Shown piece by piece: positions 1 through 7,503 of a DNA stretch of 9,857 nucleotides. The translations under genes and the position numbers were made by a program. This stretch comes from UBA7236 sp043727235 (GTDB taxonomy: Bacteria > Bacteroidota > Bacteroidia > Chitinophagales > BACL12): NCBI GenBank assembly GCA_043727235.1, contig JAYSYX010000248.1:1-9857 (forward strand). Direction: 5' to 3'. The number at the start of each line of letters is the position of its first letter. Positions within the stretch are counted from its first letter, which is position 1. A model generated the notes under the pieces. The model saw only the letters and a list, made by a program, of their open reading frames with translations. It was not told the origin of the DNA and made no database searches.

Positions 1-2114
1 ATTCCCGGGTTCATTGACATGGTGGTTTTCCACGCGGAAAGGGTACTAACATTGGCTAAACTTGTTCTTGCGAAAAACCCTTTTAAAGTGAAGGGTAAAT
101 GATACATATTGTAATTTATTACTGAACCCGCCGCAGCAATTTGATTCGGCATGGGGCTTGCATAAAAATAATGCCCGCAATTTCCACTTTGATTCGGTGT
201 GTAATTTGCAAAAATATTATTTCTTAAATTGATTTTTGGAATAACGGAGGTTACTTCCAATATAACACTCGACGCTTTGATTGAAGAACCTGCATTGATA
301 CTAATGGAATTAAAATCTATATTAAATACAGAGCCTGCATTTCCTCCCCTTAAAATTATTCCTTTTATAGCCCTATCCATAGTTGCGGTACCTGCATATG
401 CACAGCTAATATCACTTGCAAAATTGTTGAAAACCTTTGCGGTATTTAGACCCTCTGTATTCAAAGTTATATCAAAACCTATCGAAGCACTGGTATTGGA
501 TTCGTCAGTGTTGCGGAGCCCGTTTACTTTATTTCTTGATATTGTAATTGTGCCTATTCCGTTAATTACATGTATACCTCTTACACTGGTTCCGAAGGAG
601 GTAAGGTTACTGATAACATTGTTTGTAATTGTACAATTTTTCTGATTTTTAAGATGCAAACCGTATACTGAAACCCCCGCTCCACCCAGGTCTCCAGTTG
701 GAACGCCGGTATAGTCAGATCCGATCTTACAATCTGAAACTTCGGTGTCATTGTCGGGAAATAATGTGGATTGATTGGTGATCATAATACCATTATATGC
801 GGCTTTTATCGAAATATTCTGGAATTTATTCCCATTATTAGCACCACTTAATGCAGATGGGTTGAAACCTCCGGAGGCAATGGATGCAGATTGCATAATT
901 CCTATGGATTTTATGATCTTTTTCGAGAGTGTGATATTGCAATTCTTAATCGTAATATAGGAGCCTCCATTTGTGGATGAAGCGTTGTGAATTAAATAAC
1001 CGAATTCAAGATCCATTCCTGTATTTAGTTTAACATCAATTCCTTCAAAAGTAAAGTAATCGCCGCCACTGATTGCAATTCCGGCATCCATAGATGATCC
1101 GGTACCTGTTGATAAAATTATAGGATTTGACCCCGATCCGGATTTGCGAAAAATAATAGGAGCATAAGCATAACCAGTTGCTGTAATTACCGGCAAGTTT
1201 TCATAAAACTCTTGATTCGCGGATACTTCAAAAATGATAGAATCTGTTAAATTACTGCAGAATGACGCCGCATTTAAATAACTTATTGCAGAATAAAAAT
1301 CGATGAAATTACTAGTTCCAGCGGGCAATGAATTATTAATGGTGTAATATTTTACTTCGGGAGTAAAAGTTTCAGAGCTACTTGTAAGTGAAATATTGTC
1401 AATTCCAACCGGAGGATCAATCTGCAACGACTCATCATTTTTCCATCCGAAAATCAACCGCATTGCAGAGGCATCTGAACAATTATTTATAAGTTCTGGC
1501 GGAATAGCAATATTTATATTCGAAAATGGCCGAATTGAAGAACTGGAAGTGCCTTGTTGTTTATAAATTATGGTGGCATCACCACTGCCGGTCCAAACAG
1601 TAATATCCGACATCCCAATGGGACTCCCTGTTTCAGGAGATAAAGTAACCGGGCAAAGCCAAACGTAAAACACATCGTAATTAAATCCTTCTCCGTTGCA
1701 TAAGAGATCAAAAGAAAGCTGAATATTAGTTTCACCTCCCGGAAATTCGATATCACGGTAAAAATGCACTGTTGAGGGATTCGCGGCAATTGTAGGAAAT
1801 GGATCCAGGTTCGAATCGTAACTCCAACTTCCACCTGCACTATCGGAAATAAAAGCACAACGCGAGCTAAGTGGCATGGCCCATCCATCGTTATTAACAG
1901 CTGCATCGATATGCCAATTAGAAAATTGATCAGAGGTATTATTCACAATGGTCCAGCCATTCGAAGGAAAATCAACGCCGTTTTCAAATCCGCCATCACC
2001 AGAAGGGTCAATCAGGATATTTTGTGCATAGGTACTTGAAAGACCCAAAAGAAATGAACATAAAAATGAAGTTATGCCCCATGCGAAAATTGTGTGTGAA
2101 TTTGCATGCACCAT
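1..2114 (-). CDS. Secreted beta-helix surface protein, partial at the C-terminus
   Basis: The minus-strand frame is open from the ATG at 2114 to the left edge with no stop, giving 704 visible codons; an in-frame TAA lies five codons upstream, so this is the first possible start. Residues 1-30 look like a signal peptide with a hydrophobic core (about 9-25) and likely cleavage at TYA|QN, although the n-region oddly has no Lys or Arg. Residues about 31-245 look like a jelly-roll adhesion domain, opening with GDGGFENG and closing with GIDNISLTS. From about 256 (YYTINNSLPAG) onward the protein has the Asn/Ile/Gly-rich short-strand pattern of right-handed parallel beta-helices, for example RNNIFAN, FNNFASDIS and ISRNKVNGL. 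Such Bacteroidota proteins are usually exported to the surface and often end in a T9SS sorting domain; that end is not in the window. The ligand or substrate cannot be told: no catalytic motif is visible. The gene is separated by 91 bases from the operon upstream and may have its own promoter. Confidence 0.85.
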   Translation of the reverse strand, partial: MVHANSHTIFAWGITSFLCSFLLGLSSTYAQNILIDPSGDGGFENGVDFPSNGWTIVNNTSDQFSNWHIDAAVNNDGWAMPLSSRCAFISDSAGGSWSYDSNLDPFPTIAANPSTVHFYRDIEFPGGETNIQLSFDLLCNGEGFNYDVFYVWLCPVTLSPETGSPIGMSDITVWTGSGDATIIYKQQGTSSSSIRPFSNINIAIPPELINNCSDASAMRLIFGWKNDESLQIDPPVGIDNISLTSSSETFTPEVKYYTINNSLPAGTSNFIDFYSAISYLNAASFCSNLTDSIIFEVSANQEFYENLPVITATGYAYAPIIFRKSGSGSNPIILSTGTGSSMDAGIAISGGDYFTFEGIDVKLNTGMDLEFGYLIHNASSTNGGSYITIKNCNITLSKKIIKSIGIMQSASIASGGFNPSALSGANNGNKFQNISIKAAYNGIMITNQSTLFPDNDTEVSDCKIGSDYTGVPTGDLGGAGVSVYGLHLKNQKNCTITNNVISNLTSFGTSVRGIHVINGIGTITISRNKVNGLRNTDESNTSASIGFDITLNTEGLNTAKVFNNFASDISCAYAGTATMDRAIKGIILRGGNAGSVFNIDFNSISINAGSSIKASSVILEVTSVIPKINLRNNIFANYTPNQSGNCGHYFYASPMPNQIAAAGSVINYNMYHLPFTLKGFFARTSLANVSTLSAWKTTMSMNPG

Positions 2115-2137
2115 GATAATAGGATATTAATCCATCT

Positions 2138-2145
2138 CAAAAATA
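2138..2145 (-). promoter_or_regulatory. Possible -7 promoter box for the beta-helix gene
   Basis: On the minus strand this reads TATTTTTG, an exact match to the Bacteroidota -7 consensus TAnnTTTG, ending 23 bases before the ATG at 2114. A start a few bases downstream would leave a leader of roughly 15-20 bases. The -33 element is weak: only a TTTT sits at about the right distance. The box lies in the gap after the ABC gene, where a separate promoter makes sense, but a 6-base match in AT-rich DNA can arise by chance. Confidence 0.35.
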
Positions 2146-2205
2146 GCAATTCCTTCTCAAATGAAAATAGAGTTATTTACCAAATGCTAGAATTTTATTG
2201 GATAT

Positions 2206-2823
2206 TCATTTTCTAAAGGCAGCCATATCAATTGTTTGGGTGCAAAAGAGATATTCTCTTGTCATGTTTGAACCCACGATCACTATCCTGTTCTGGCGGT
2301 ATTTATCTATTAATTGTTTATACCATTCCACACCCGATTCATCCAGGTTTGAGGTTGGTTCATCAAGCAATAAAACAGGTGTCGAAGATAAGATGGCAGT
2401 TACCAGTTTCACTCTTTGTTTCATTCCTGAGGAAAATGTTTTCAGCGATTTTTTATTTTGTTTTTGCAGTCCAGAAATATCTAATACATCATTGATTTTC
2501 AACCCTTTAAGTGGTGTTTTGAAGGAAAAATGAAATTGCAGGAATTCCAATAAATTAAAATCTTCAATAAGTTCTATATATGGAGCGGTAAAGGCGATCT
2601 GACCATAAATTTCATCTGGGGTAAATGTTTTTTCAGATGTATATGACATGGTTCCTTCAGATGGAGAAAGCTGACCTGAAATTATCTTAAGCAGTGTTGA
2701 TTTTCCTGAACCATTCTGACCTGTAATTGCGTAACTATTTCCTGTTTCAAAATCAAAGGTCAGATCACGAAAAATCCATTCGTAATTAAACCTTTTGGAC
2801 ACGCCACGCAGTTCAATTTTCAT
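2206..2823 (-). CDS. Stand-alone ABC transporter ATP-binding protein
   Basis: The 205-residue product is a single ABC nucleotide-binding domain. Visible motifs are Walker A GQNGSGKST (35-43), a signature variant FSSGMKQR (130-137) in place of LSGGQ, and Walker B with D-loop VLLLDEPTSNLD (150-161), with the catalytic Glu at 155. Two switch positions differ from the canon. The Q-loop region (IAFTAPYIELIEDF, 77-90) has no glutamine, and the H-loop region (VIVGSNM, 181-187) has Ser185 where histidine is expected. ATP binding looks intact; how hydrolysis is coupled is less clear. No permease is next to it. The ATG overlaps the lpxA stop by 4 bases (ATGA), so it is almost certainly co-transcribed and translationally coupled with the lipid A genes. 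Transport of an envelope lipid is a guess from position only; a partner encoded elsewhere or a non-transport role is equally possible. It is the last gene of the operon. Confidence 0.9.
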   Translation of the reverse strand: MKIELRGVSKRFNYEWIFRDLTFDFETGNSYAITGQNGSGKSTLLKIISGQLSPSEGTMSYTSEKTFTPDEIYGQIAFTAPYIELIEDFNLLEFLQFHFSFKTPLKGLKINDVLDISGLQKQNKKSLKTFSSGMKQRVKLVTAILSSTPVLLLDEPTSNLDESGVEWYKQLIDKYRQNRIVIVGSNMTREYLFCTQTIDMAAFRK

Positions 2824-3608
2824 TCGTTTATATGACGGAAACCTTTCATAACACCCTCCTTAGAGTTTCTGATGAATGTTACGATCATATCGCGCTCAGC
2901 AGATGCCGGAACTTCTGCTTCAATGATATATAATGCCTTGGTAACATTGTATCCCCGGACAAACAGTAATCGATAAATTTCCTGAATATGCTGAATTGTT
3001 TCTGCGCTGTAGCCTCTTCTTCTAAGCCCAACAGAATTTACGCCTACATAACTCAATGGTTCGCGACCTGCTTTTACAAATGGCGGAACATCTTTTCTAA
3101 CCAGCGATCCACCTGCAATAAACGCATGTGCTCCTATTTTAATAAACTGCTGCACTGCCACTAAACCTTCCATTATTGCCCAATCACCTACCTCAATATG
3201 TCCTGCAAGATTCACGGAATTCGCCAATATCACATTGTTTCCTATTGCACAATCGTGCGCCACGTGTGAATAGGCCATAAGCAAACAATTATTGCCAACA
3301 ACAGTCCTGAATGCATATTTAGTACCCCTGTTAATAGTAACACATTCCCTGATTGTAGTATTATCCCCGATTACCACCTCTGTATCCTCACCCATATATT
3401 TCAGATCCTGCGGAACTGCAGAAATAACTGCCCCGGGAAATATGCGACAGTTTTTACCAATCCTGGCTCCGGGCATGATACTTACGTTCGCTCCTATCCA
3501 GGTGCCTTCACCGATTACAACATTTTTTGAGATGGATGCAAAGGGCTCAATAACCACATTATCGGCTATTTGCGCTTGCGGGTGGACATATGCTAATGGT
3601 TGATTCAT
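2820..3608 (-). CDS. lpxA: UDP-N-acetylglucosamine O-acyltransferase LpxA
   Basis: LpxA catalyses the first step of lipid A synthesis in the cytoplasm, moving a 3-hydroxyacyl chain from acyl carrier protein to the 3-OH of UDP-GlcNAc. The product is 262 residues, the same length as the E. coli enzyme. Residues about 5-185 are hexapeptide repeats of a left-handed beta-helix, and the helical C-terminus contains the family segment GVNSVGLRRRGYS (189-201). The catalytic histidine is His118 in SHVAHDC, matching E. coli His125. Gly166 aligns with E. coli Gly173, the position of the acyl-chain 'ruler'; glycine there permits long chains, in line with the long hydroxy acids common in Bacteroidota lipid A. 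Gln153 (AVQQF) replaces E. coli His160. The start overlaps the lpxC-fabZ stop by 4 bases and the stop overlaps the ABC gene start by 4 bases, indicating tight translational coupling. Confidence 0.97.
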   Translation of the reverse strand: MNQPLAYVHPQAQIADNVVIEPFASISKNVVIGEGTWIGANVSIMPGARIGKNCRIFPGAVISAVPQDLKYMGEDTEVVIGDNTTIRECVTINRGTKYAFRTVVGNNCLLMAYSHVAHDCAIGNNVILANSVNLAGHIEVGDWAIMEGLVAVQQFIKIGAHAFIAGGSLVRKDVPPFVKAGREPLSYVGVNSVGLRRRGYSAETIQHIQEIYRLLFVRGYNVTKALYIIEAEVPASAERDMIVTFIRNSKEGVMKGFRHINE

Positions 3609-5011
3609 GAATTTTGATTGCGCTTTACAACTTGAGCAGTTAATTCTCCTTCCGTTACAATATTATTTCCTACGTATGCGGTGGCCTTCATTTCACAAAT
3701 GCCGCGTCGGATAGGATTAATAAGCTCCATTTTGAGCAATAAACAATCGCCGGGAAGTACTTTGCGTTTAAATTTAACCTTATCTATCTTTAAAAAATAA
3801 GTATCGTAATTTTCCGGATCAGGCACCTTGCTCAATACAAATATTCCGCCGGTTTGCGCTAGGGCTTCTACCTGTAAAACACCAGGGAATACAGGGTTGT
3901 TAGGAAAATGTCCCTGAAAAAATCCTTCGTTAAAGGTTACATTTTTAATCCCAACTATATGATTTTCCCCCATATCAATTATCTTATCTACCAATAGGAA
4001 TGGATAGCGGTGCGGCAACATTTTGATTATTTTATTAATATCATAAACCGGCTCCGCTGTGTGGTCATATTTAGGAACATCCACAGAATTCTTTTTATTT
4101 TTATAAAAGGCTTTAATTCGTTTGGCAAATTCTACGTTGGATGGGTGTCCGGGGCGACTGGCGATTATTTTTCCGCGAATAGGTTTACCCGCCAGTGCCA
4201 AGTCACCTACAACATCGAGTAATTTATGACGTGCAGGTTCATTGTTCCAATGTAATTCGAGGTTGTTGAGAATTCCCTCTTTCTTTACACTAACCGATTC
4301 CTTGTTAAACATTTTTTTAAGTTTAACCATTTCATCAGCTGTAACCTCCTTATCTACAATCACAATTGCATTATTAAGGTCACCTCCTTTTATCAGGTTG
4401 TTTTCGTACAACATTTCCAATTCGTGTAAAAAACAAAATGTTCTGCTATCAGCAATTTGTTCTTTGAATTCGGAAATATGATTTAGGGATGCGTGTTGTT
4501 TACCCAATACTTTGGAGTCGAAATCTATCATTACCGTAACCTGATAATCATCTGCAGGCATAATGGTAATTTCTGTCTGACGCAATGGATCTTTATAGGT
4601 AATATTTTGATTGATGGTAATATATTCTCTCTCGGCATTCTGAATTTCCACTCCTACATTTCCCAACGCCTCAATAAACATTTTGGAAGAACCGTCCATA
4701 ATAGGAGTTTCAGGTCCATTAAGGTCAATCAGAACATTATCAATTCCCATTCCTACCAAAGCTGCGAGTGTATGTTCAATAGTGGAAACGCTTGCTCCGT
4801 TGCGCGCAATTGTTGTTCCTCTGGCCGTATCAATTACAAGATCAGCATCGGCTTCAATTATCGGCTGTCCTTCAAGATCTATCCTTCTGAATTTATATCC
4901 ATGGTTTGGTGCCGCGGGATTAAATGTCATATCAACCTGTGAGCCGGTATGTAATCCAACACCTGAAACAGTTATTGATCTTTTAATTGTTTGTTGATAT
5001 TCTTTGTTCAT
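3605..5011 (-). CDS. lpxC/fabZ: Bifunctional UDP-3-O-acyl-GlcNAc deacetylase / 3-hydroxyacyl-ACP dehydratase (LpxC-FabZ fusion)
   Basis: This 468-residue protein joins two enzymes. Residues 1 to about 305 are LpxC, the zinc deacetylase that commits the pathway to lipid A. It shows the Glu79-His80 pair in STIEHTLAAL, the zinc ligands His262 and Asp266 in RHKLLDVVGD, and the catalytic His289 in RPGHP. Residues about 322-468 are FabZ, the hot-dog-fold dehydratase of fatty-acid elongation, with LPHRYPFLLVD (332-342), the active-site His368 in GHFPNNPVFPG, and Glu382 in VEALAQ. Both active sites look complete. The fusion is a Bacteroidota hallmark and joins two enzymes that draw on the same 3-hydroxyacyl-ACP pool. 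I chose the ATG at 5011. A TTG at 5053 would add 14 residues, but the ATG version begins MNKEYQQTIKRSITV, a normal LpxC start. The stop overlaps lpxA by 4 bases. Confidence 0.96.
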   Translation of the reverse strand: MNKEYQQTIKRSITVSGVGLHTGSQVDMTFNPAAPNHGYKFRRIDLEGQPIIEADADLVIDTARGTTIARNGASVSTIEHTLAALVGMGIDNVLIDLNGPETPIMDGSSKMFIEALGNVGVEIQNAEREYITINQNITYKDPLRQTEITIMPADDYQVTVMIDFDSKVLGKQHASLNHISEFKEQIADSRTFCFLHELEMLYENNLIKGGDLNNAIVIVDKEVTADEMVKLKKMFNKESVSVKKEGILNNLELHWNNEPARHKLLDVVGDLALAGKPIRGKIIASRPGHPSNVEFAKRIKAFYKNKKNSVDVPKYDHTAEPVYDINKIIKMLPHRYPFLLVDKIIDMGENHIVGIKNVTFNEGFFQGHFPNNPVFPGVLQVEALAQTGGIFVLSKVPDPENYDTYFLKIDKVKFKRKVLPGDCLLLKMELINPIRRGICEMKATAYVGNNIVTEGELTAQVVKRNQNS

Positions 5012-5120
5012 GCACTTATTTCTATATCGATCACAATCAATAAAGTTGATCAAAATGAATTACAACTTATTTAATGTGTGGTTTGTACTTTAAATTTATA
5101 ATATGAGTTAATTCAATAAC
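5012..5120 (-). other. Long gap between lpxD and lpxC-fabZ
   Basis: The gap is 109 bases in an operon whose other junctions are 4 bases apart or overlapping. I found no exact TAnnTTTG box. The nearest is TCATTTTG, with one mismatch and no good -33 partner, just before the small palindrome TTGATCAA (5046-5053). No clear hairpin followed by a T-run is visible, so neither a promoter nor a terminator can be called. It may be an untranslated leader for lpxC-fabZ. Confidence 0.3.
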
Positions 5121-6167
5121 TCATCTTTTTTTCAATTCATTAATACTTTGTTCGAGTTCGATTATTTTTTCAAATAATTCGGGTAATCTTCTAAAAATAA
5201 CCTGACTACGCATACTCGCATTGTAATCAAATGCCGGTGAACCCGTAAAGGCGCGATTTACTTCTTTAATATTTTTCGCAACTCCACTTTGTGCGTTTAT
5301 CTTAGTTCCGTCGGCAATTGTAAGGTGTCCAACTATGCCAACCTGACCTCCAATAACACAATTTTTACCGATCTTTGTGCTCCCTGATATTCCTGACTGG
5401 GCCGCTATCACTGTATTCTCCCCTATTTCTACATTATGTGCTATTTGGATAAGATTGTCCAGTTTCGCACCTTTTCGAATGATGGTAGATCCCATGGTAG
5501 CCCGATCAATTGTTGAATTAGCACCAATTTCCACATGATCTTCCAAAACTACATTTCCGGTTTGGGCTACTTTTTTGTAGGTCCCGTCCTCCTGGGGTGC
5601 AAATCCAAAGCCGTCGCTGCCAATAATAGTGCCTGATCCTATAATACAGTGGTTTCCGATCAAACAATCGTCTAAAATAACTGCTCCGGGAAAAATAATT
5701 GTGTGTGTGCCTATTTTTACATTTTTGCCAATATATACCTGCGGGTGGATGAAGGAACCAGATCCTATTTCAACTGCATCACTTATTGCAGCAAAAATTC
5801 CTACAAAAACATTTTCTCCTATTTTGGCTGAAGAAGAAACAAATGCCATTTTATCCACATGATTCTGTCGACCGCTATTTCCGTTAATTATCTTATACTG
5901 CTCTAAAACCTTTGCAATACTTGTATAGGCATTTTTTACCCTGATGATAGTAGCATTAACCTGTTGCTCAAAAACCTGATCCTCATTAACAATAATTATG
6001 GAAGCTGCAGTTGTATATGCATACGGGAGGTATTTGGGATTTGCAAGAAAACAAACATCACCTTCTAGTCCCTCCTCTATTTTAGCCGGTTTACGCACCT
6101 TTACCGCGGGATTTCCCTCTAGTGTACCCTCTAAAAAATCACATAACTCTTGTGCAGTAAACTCCAT
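5121..6167 (-). CDS. lpxD: UDP-3-O-(3-hydroxyacyl)glucosamine N-acyltransferase LpxD
   Basis: LpxD adds the second 3-hydroxyacyl chain, at the 2-amino group of UDP-3-O-acyl-glucosamine, which is the step after LpxC in lipid A synthesis. The product is 348 residues, close to the 341 of E. coli. Residues 1 to about 100 form the N-terminal uridine-binding domain, with the family motif FLANPKY (40-46). Residues about 106-310 are left-handed beta-helix hexapeptide repeats, including GSDGFGFA (183-190). The catalytic histidine is His244 in DNLIQIAHNV. Residues about 318-348 are a C-terminal helix rich in Glu, Lys and Leu. The start lies 4 bases after the HD-gene stop, so the two are co-transcribed. 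Lipid A genes with lpxD before lpxC-fabZ and lpxA are usual in Bacteroidota. Confidence 0.97.
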   Translation of the reverse strand: MEFTAQELCDFLEGTLEGNPAVKVRKPAKIEEGLEGDVCFLANPKYLPYAYTTAASIIIVNEDQVFEQQVNATIIRVKNAYTSIAKVLEQYKIINGNSGRQNHVDKMAFVSSSAKIGENVFVGIFAAISDAVEIGSGSFIHPQVYIGKNVKIGTHTIIFPGAVILDDCLIGNHCIIGSGTIIGSDGFGFAPQEDGTYKKVAQTGNVVLEDHVEIGANSTIDRATMGSTIIRKGAKLDNLIQIAHNVEIGENTVIAAQSGISGSTKIGKNCVIGGQVGIVGHLTIADGTKINAQSGVAKNIKEVNRAFTGSPAFDYNASMRSQVIFRRLPELFEKIIELEQSINELKKR

Positions 6168-6171
6168 TCAA

Positions 6172-7398
6172 TCAGTTTTCTTTCGGGTAGCAAATATAGT
6201 GCTTTACAACGGTATCCGCTAAAGCTGCAAGGTTGAGATGATCGCTTGCATTGGTAACATCAACAATTTTGCCACTTCTGAACTTAATATTGATGTTATT
6301 TGCCTCCAAATTGTAGGCACTATTGGTTGTTACATCGTTCAAAACATAATACTGAAGGTCGAATTCATCCAACACTTTGTACTTTTTTCTAACTTTCTCC
6401 CTGATCTTATTGATTGTTGCGGCACTGAAGGGCTCGTTTTCCAATTCTATTTTGAATAGATTTCTATTTATGAGAGCCGAACTTAAAAATGTTAAAACAG
6501 AATCTGAGCTGTGCTGCCATTGTTTGAGAGAAGCGTAAATATCTATATCATCGAGGTTGGAATACCGGTGGATAATTTCCTGATCATCATAAAAATGTTG
6601 TAATTCCACATCGTGATAAAGAAAGTATTGTAAGGCAGGAGTTGCAAATAATTCCACTCCGCTTTTTGCAAGATATTTTGCTCTTTTTAGCGTTTTGATC
6701 AACATTTGTTCTGCACAGATCACTGTTTTATGTAAATAAACCTGCCAATACATAACGCGTCGTGCAATAATGAATTTTTCAACCGAATAAATTCCCTTTT
6801 GTTCAATTACGAGATCATCATTTTCAACATCCATCATTTCGATGAGTCGGTCATATCCAATTACTCCTTCGTGCACTCCGGTAAAATAGCTGTCCCGAGT
6901 AAGATAATCCAGCCTGTCGACATCTAACTGACTCGATACTAATTGGTGCAGAAATTTTTTGTGATACTGATTGGTAAAAATATCCATTGCCAAACTCAAG
7001 CGTCCCCCGAATTCTTTGTTCAGGTTATTCATAAAAATATGCGATAATTGTTCGTGATGTACATTGGAAATTATTGTTCTTTCCAATGCATGCGAAAATG
7101 GTCCGTGACCTATATCATGCAACAAAATTGCAATGGTAGCTGCTTCTGCCTCTTTATCAGTAATTTCCTTTCCTTTGGAGCGAAGGGTGTTTATTGCCTT
7201 TCCCATGAGATGCATTGCCCCAAGTGCATGATTAAAACGGGTATGAATTGCCCCTGGATATACAAGGTTGCTTAATCCCAATTGTTGAATTCTCCTCAAT
7301 CTTTGAAACCAGGGATGTTCTATTATATCAAAAACTATTTCGTAAGGGATGGTAATAAAACCGTAGACAGGGTCGTTTATAATTTTTCTTTTATTCAA
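6172..7398 (-). CDS. HD-domain phosphohydrolase (dNTPase/SAMHD1-like, COG1078 type)
   Basis: The frame is open from a GTG at 7488, but I place the start at the TTG at 7398 (408 residues). Family members begin a few residues before IINDPVYGF, and the GTG overlaps a promoter box. No in-frame ATG precedes the conserved region. Metal-binding HD residues in this numbering are His57 (RFNHALG), His94-Asp95 (LLHDIGHGPFSH) and probably Asp161 (LDVDRLDYL). The order H...HD...D and the motif HDIGHGPFSH match the dNTP triphosphohydrolase-like branch of the HD superfamily. The substrate is not known from sequence; it could be a dNTP or another nucleotide. It is the first gene of the lipid A operon, 4 bases before lpxD, and is divergent from porX. 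No signal peptide or membrane segment is visible, so it should be cytoplasmic. Family assignment is firm; the start and the substrate are not. Confidence 0.88.
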   Translation of the reverse strand: MNKRKIINDPVYGFITIPYEIVFDIIEHPWFQRLRRIQQLGLSNLVYPGAIHTRFNHALGAMHLMGKAINTLRSKGKEITDKEAEAATIAILLHDIGHGPFSHALERTIISNVHHEQLSHIFMNNLNKEFGGRLSLAMDIFTNQYHKKFLHQLVSSQLDVDRLDYLTRDSYFTGVHEGVIGYDRLIEMMDVENDDLVIEQKGIYSVEKFIIARRVMYWQVYLHKTVICAEQMLIKTLKRAKYLAKSGVELFATPALQYFLYHDVELQHFYDDQEIIHRYSNLDDIDIYASLKQWQHSSDSVLTFLSSALINRNLFKIELENEPFSAATINKIREKVRKKYKVLDEFDLQYYVLNDVTTNSAYNLEANNINIKFRSGKIVDVTNASDHLNLAALADTVVKHYICYPKEN

Positions 7399-7438
7399 TG
7401 CACGCCGGTTTAATTTGCTTTTAATCAATGAGATACAA

Positions 7439-7468
7439 TTGCATAGATTTTTTTTGGCGGTATCTTTG
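7439..7468 (+). promoter_or_regulatory. Probable porX promoter
   Basis: A TTG at 7439-7441 is followed by exactly 19 bases and then TATCTTTG at 7461-7468. This is a full match to the Bacteroidota primary-sigma consensus (TTG/TTTG at -33, TAnnTTTG at -7). Transcription would begin near 7474, giving a leader of about 30 bases before the porX ATG at 7504. It is the best promoter match in the window. It lies inside the 5' extension of the HD frame, which supports the later HD start. Confidence 0.7.
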
Positions 7469-7487
7469 CACCTTAGTTTTAAGATCA

Positions 7488-7495
7488 CAAAATTA
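7488..7495 (-). promoter_or_regulatory. Possible -7 box for the HD-lpx operon
   Basis: The minus strand reads TAATTTTG, an exact TAnnTTTG match and the only one upstream of the operon between the HD start and porX. No good TTG or TTTG is seen 17-23 bases upstream, where the -33 element would fall inside the first porX codons. A transcript from here would have a leader of about 80 bases and would run through the porX promoter. The last G of the box is the G of the alternative GTG start codon of the HD frame. Confidence 0.4.
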
Positions 7496-7503
7496 CAGTA
7501 TTT

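Noticed and set aside
229..960. Plus-strand frames of 138 and 61 residues at the left end
   Set aside because: They are antisense to the open beta-helix frame; their hydrophobic look comes from the complement of Asn/Ile-rich codons.
1568..1906. 112-residue minus-strand frame inside the beta-helix gene
   Set aside because: It lies in another frame of the long 1-2114 gene, whose translation has a signal peptide and beta-helix pattern; this frame has no recognisable features.
4493..4942. 149-residue plus-strand frame opposite lpxC
   Set aside because: It is antisense to an LpxC coding region with all active-site residues intact.
5011..5053. Upstream TTG start for lpxC-fabZ
   Set aside because: It adds 14 residues with no family support; the ATG at 5011 gives a typical LpxC N-terminus.
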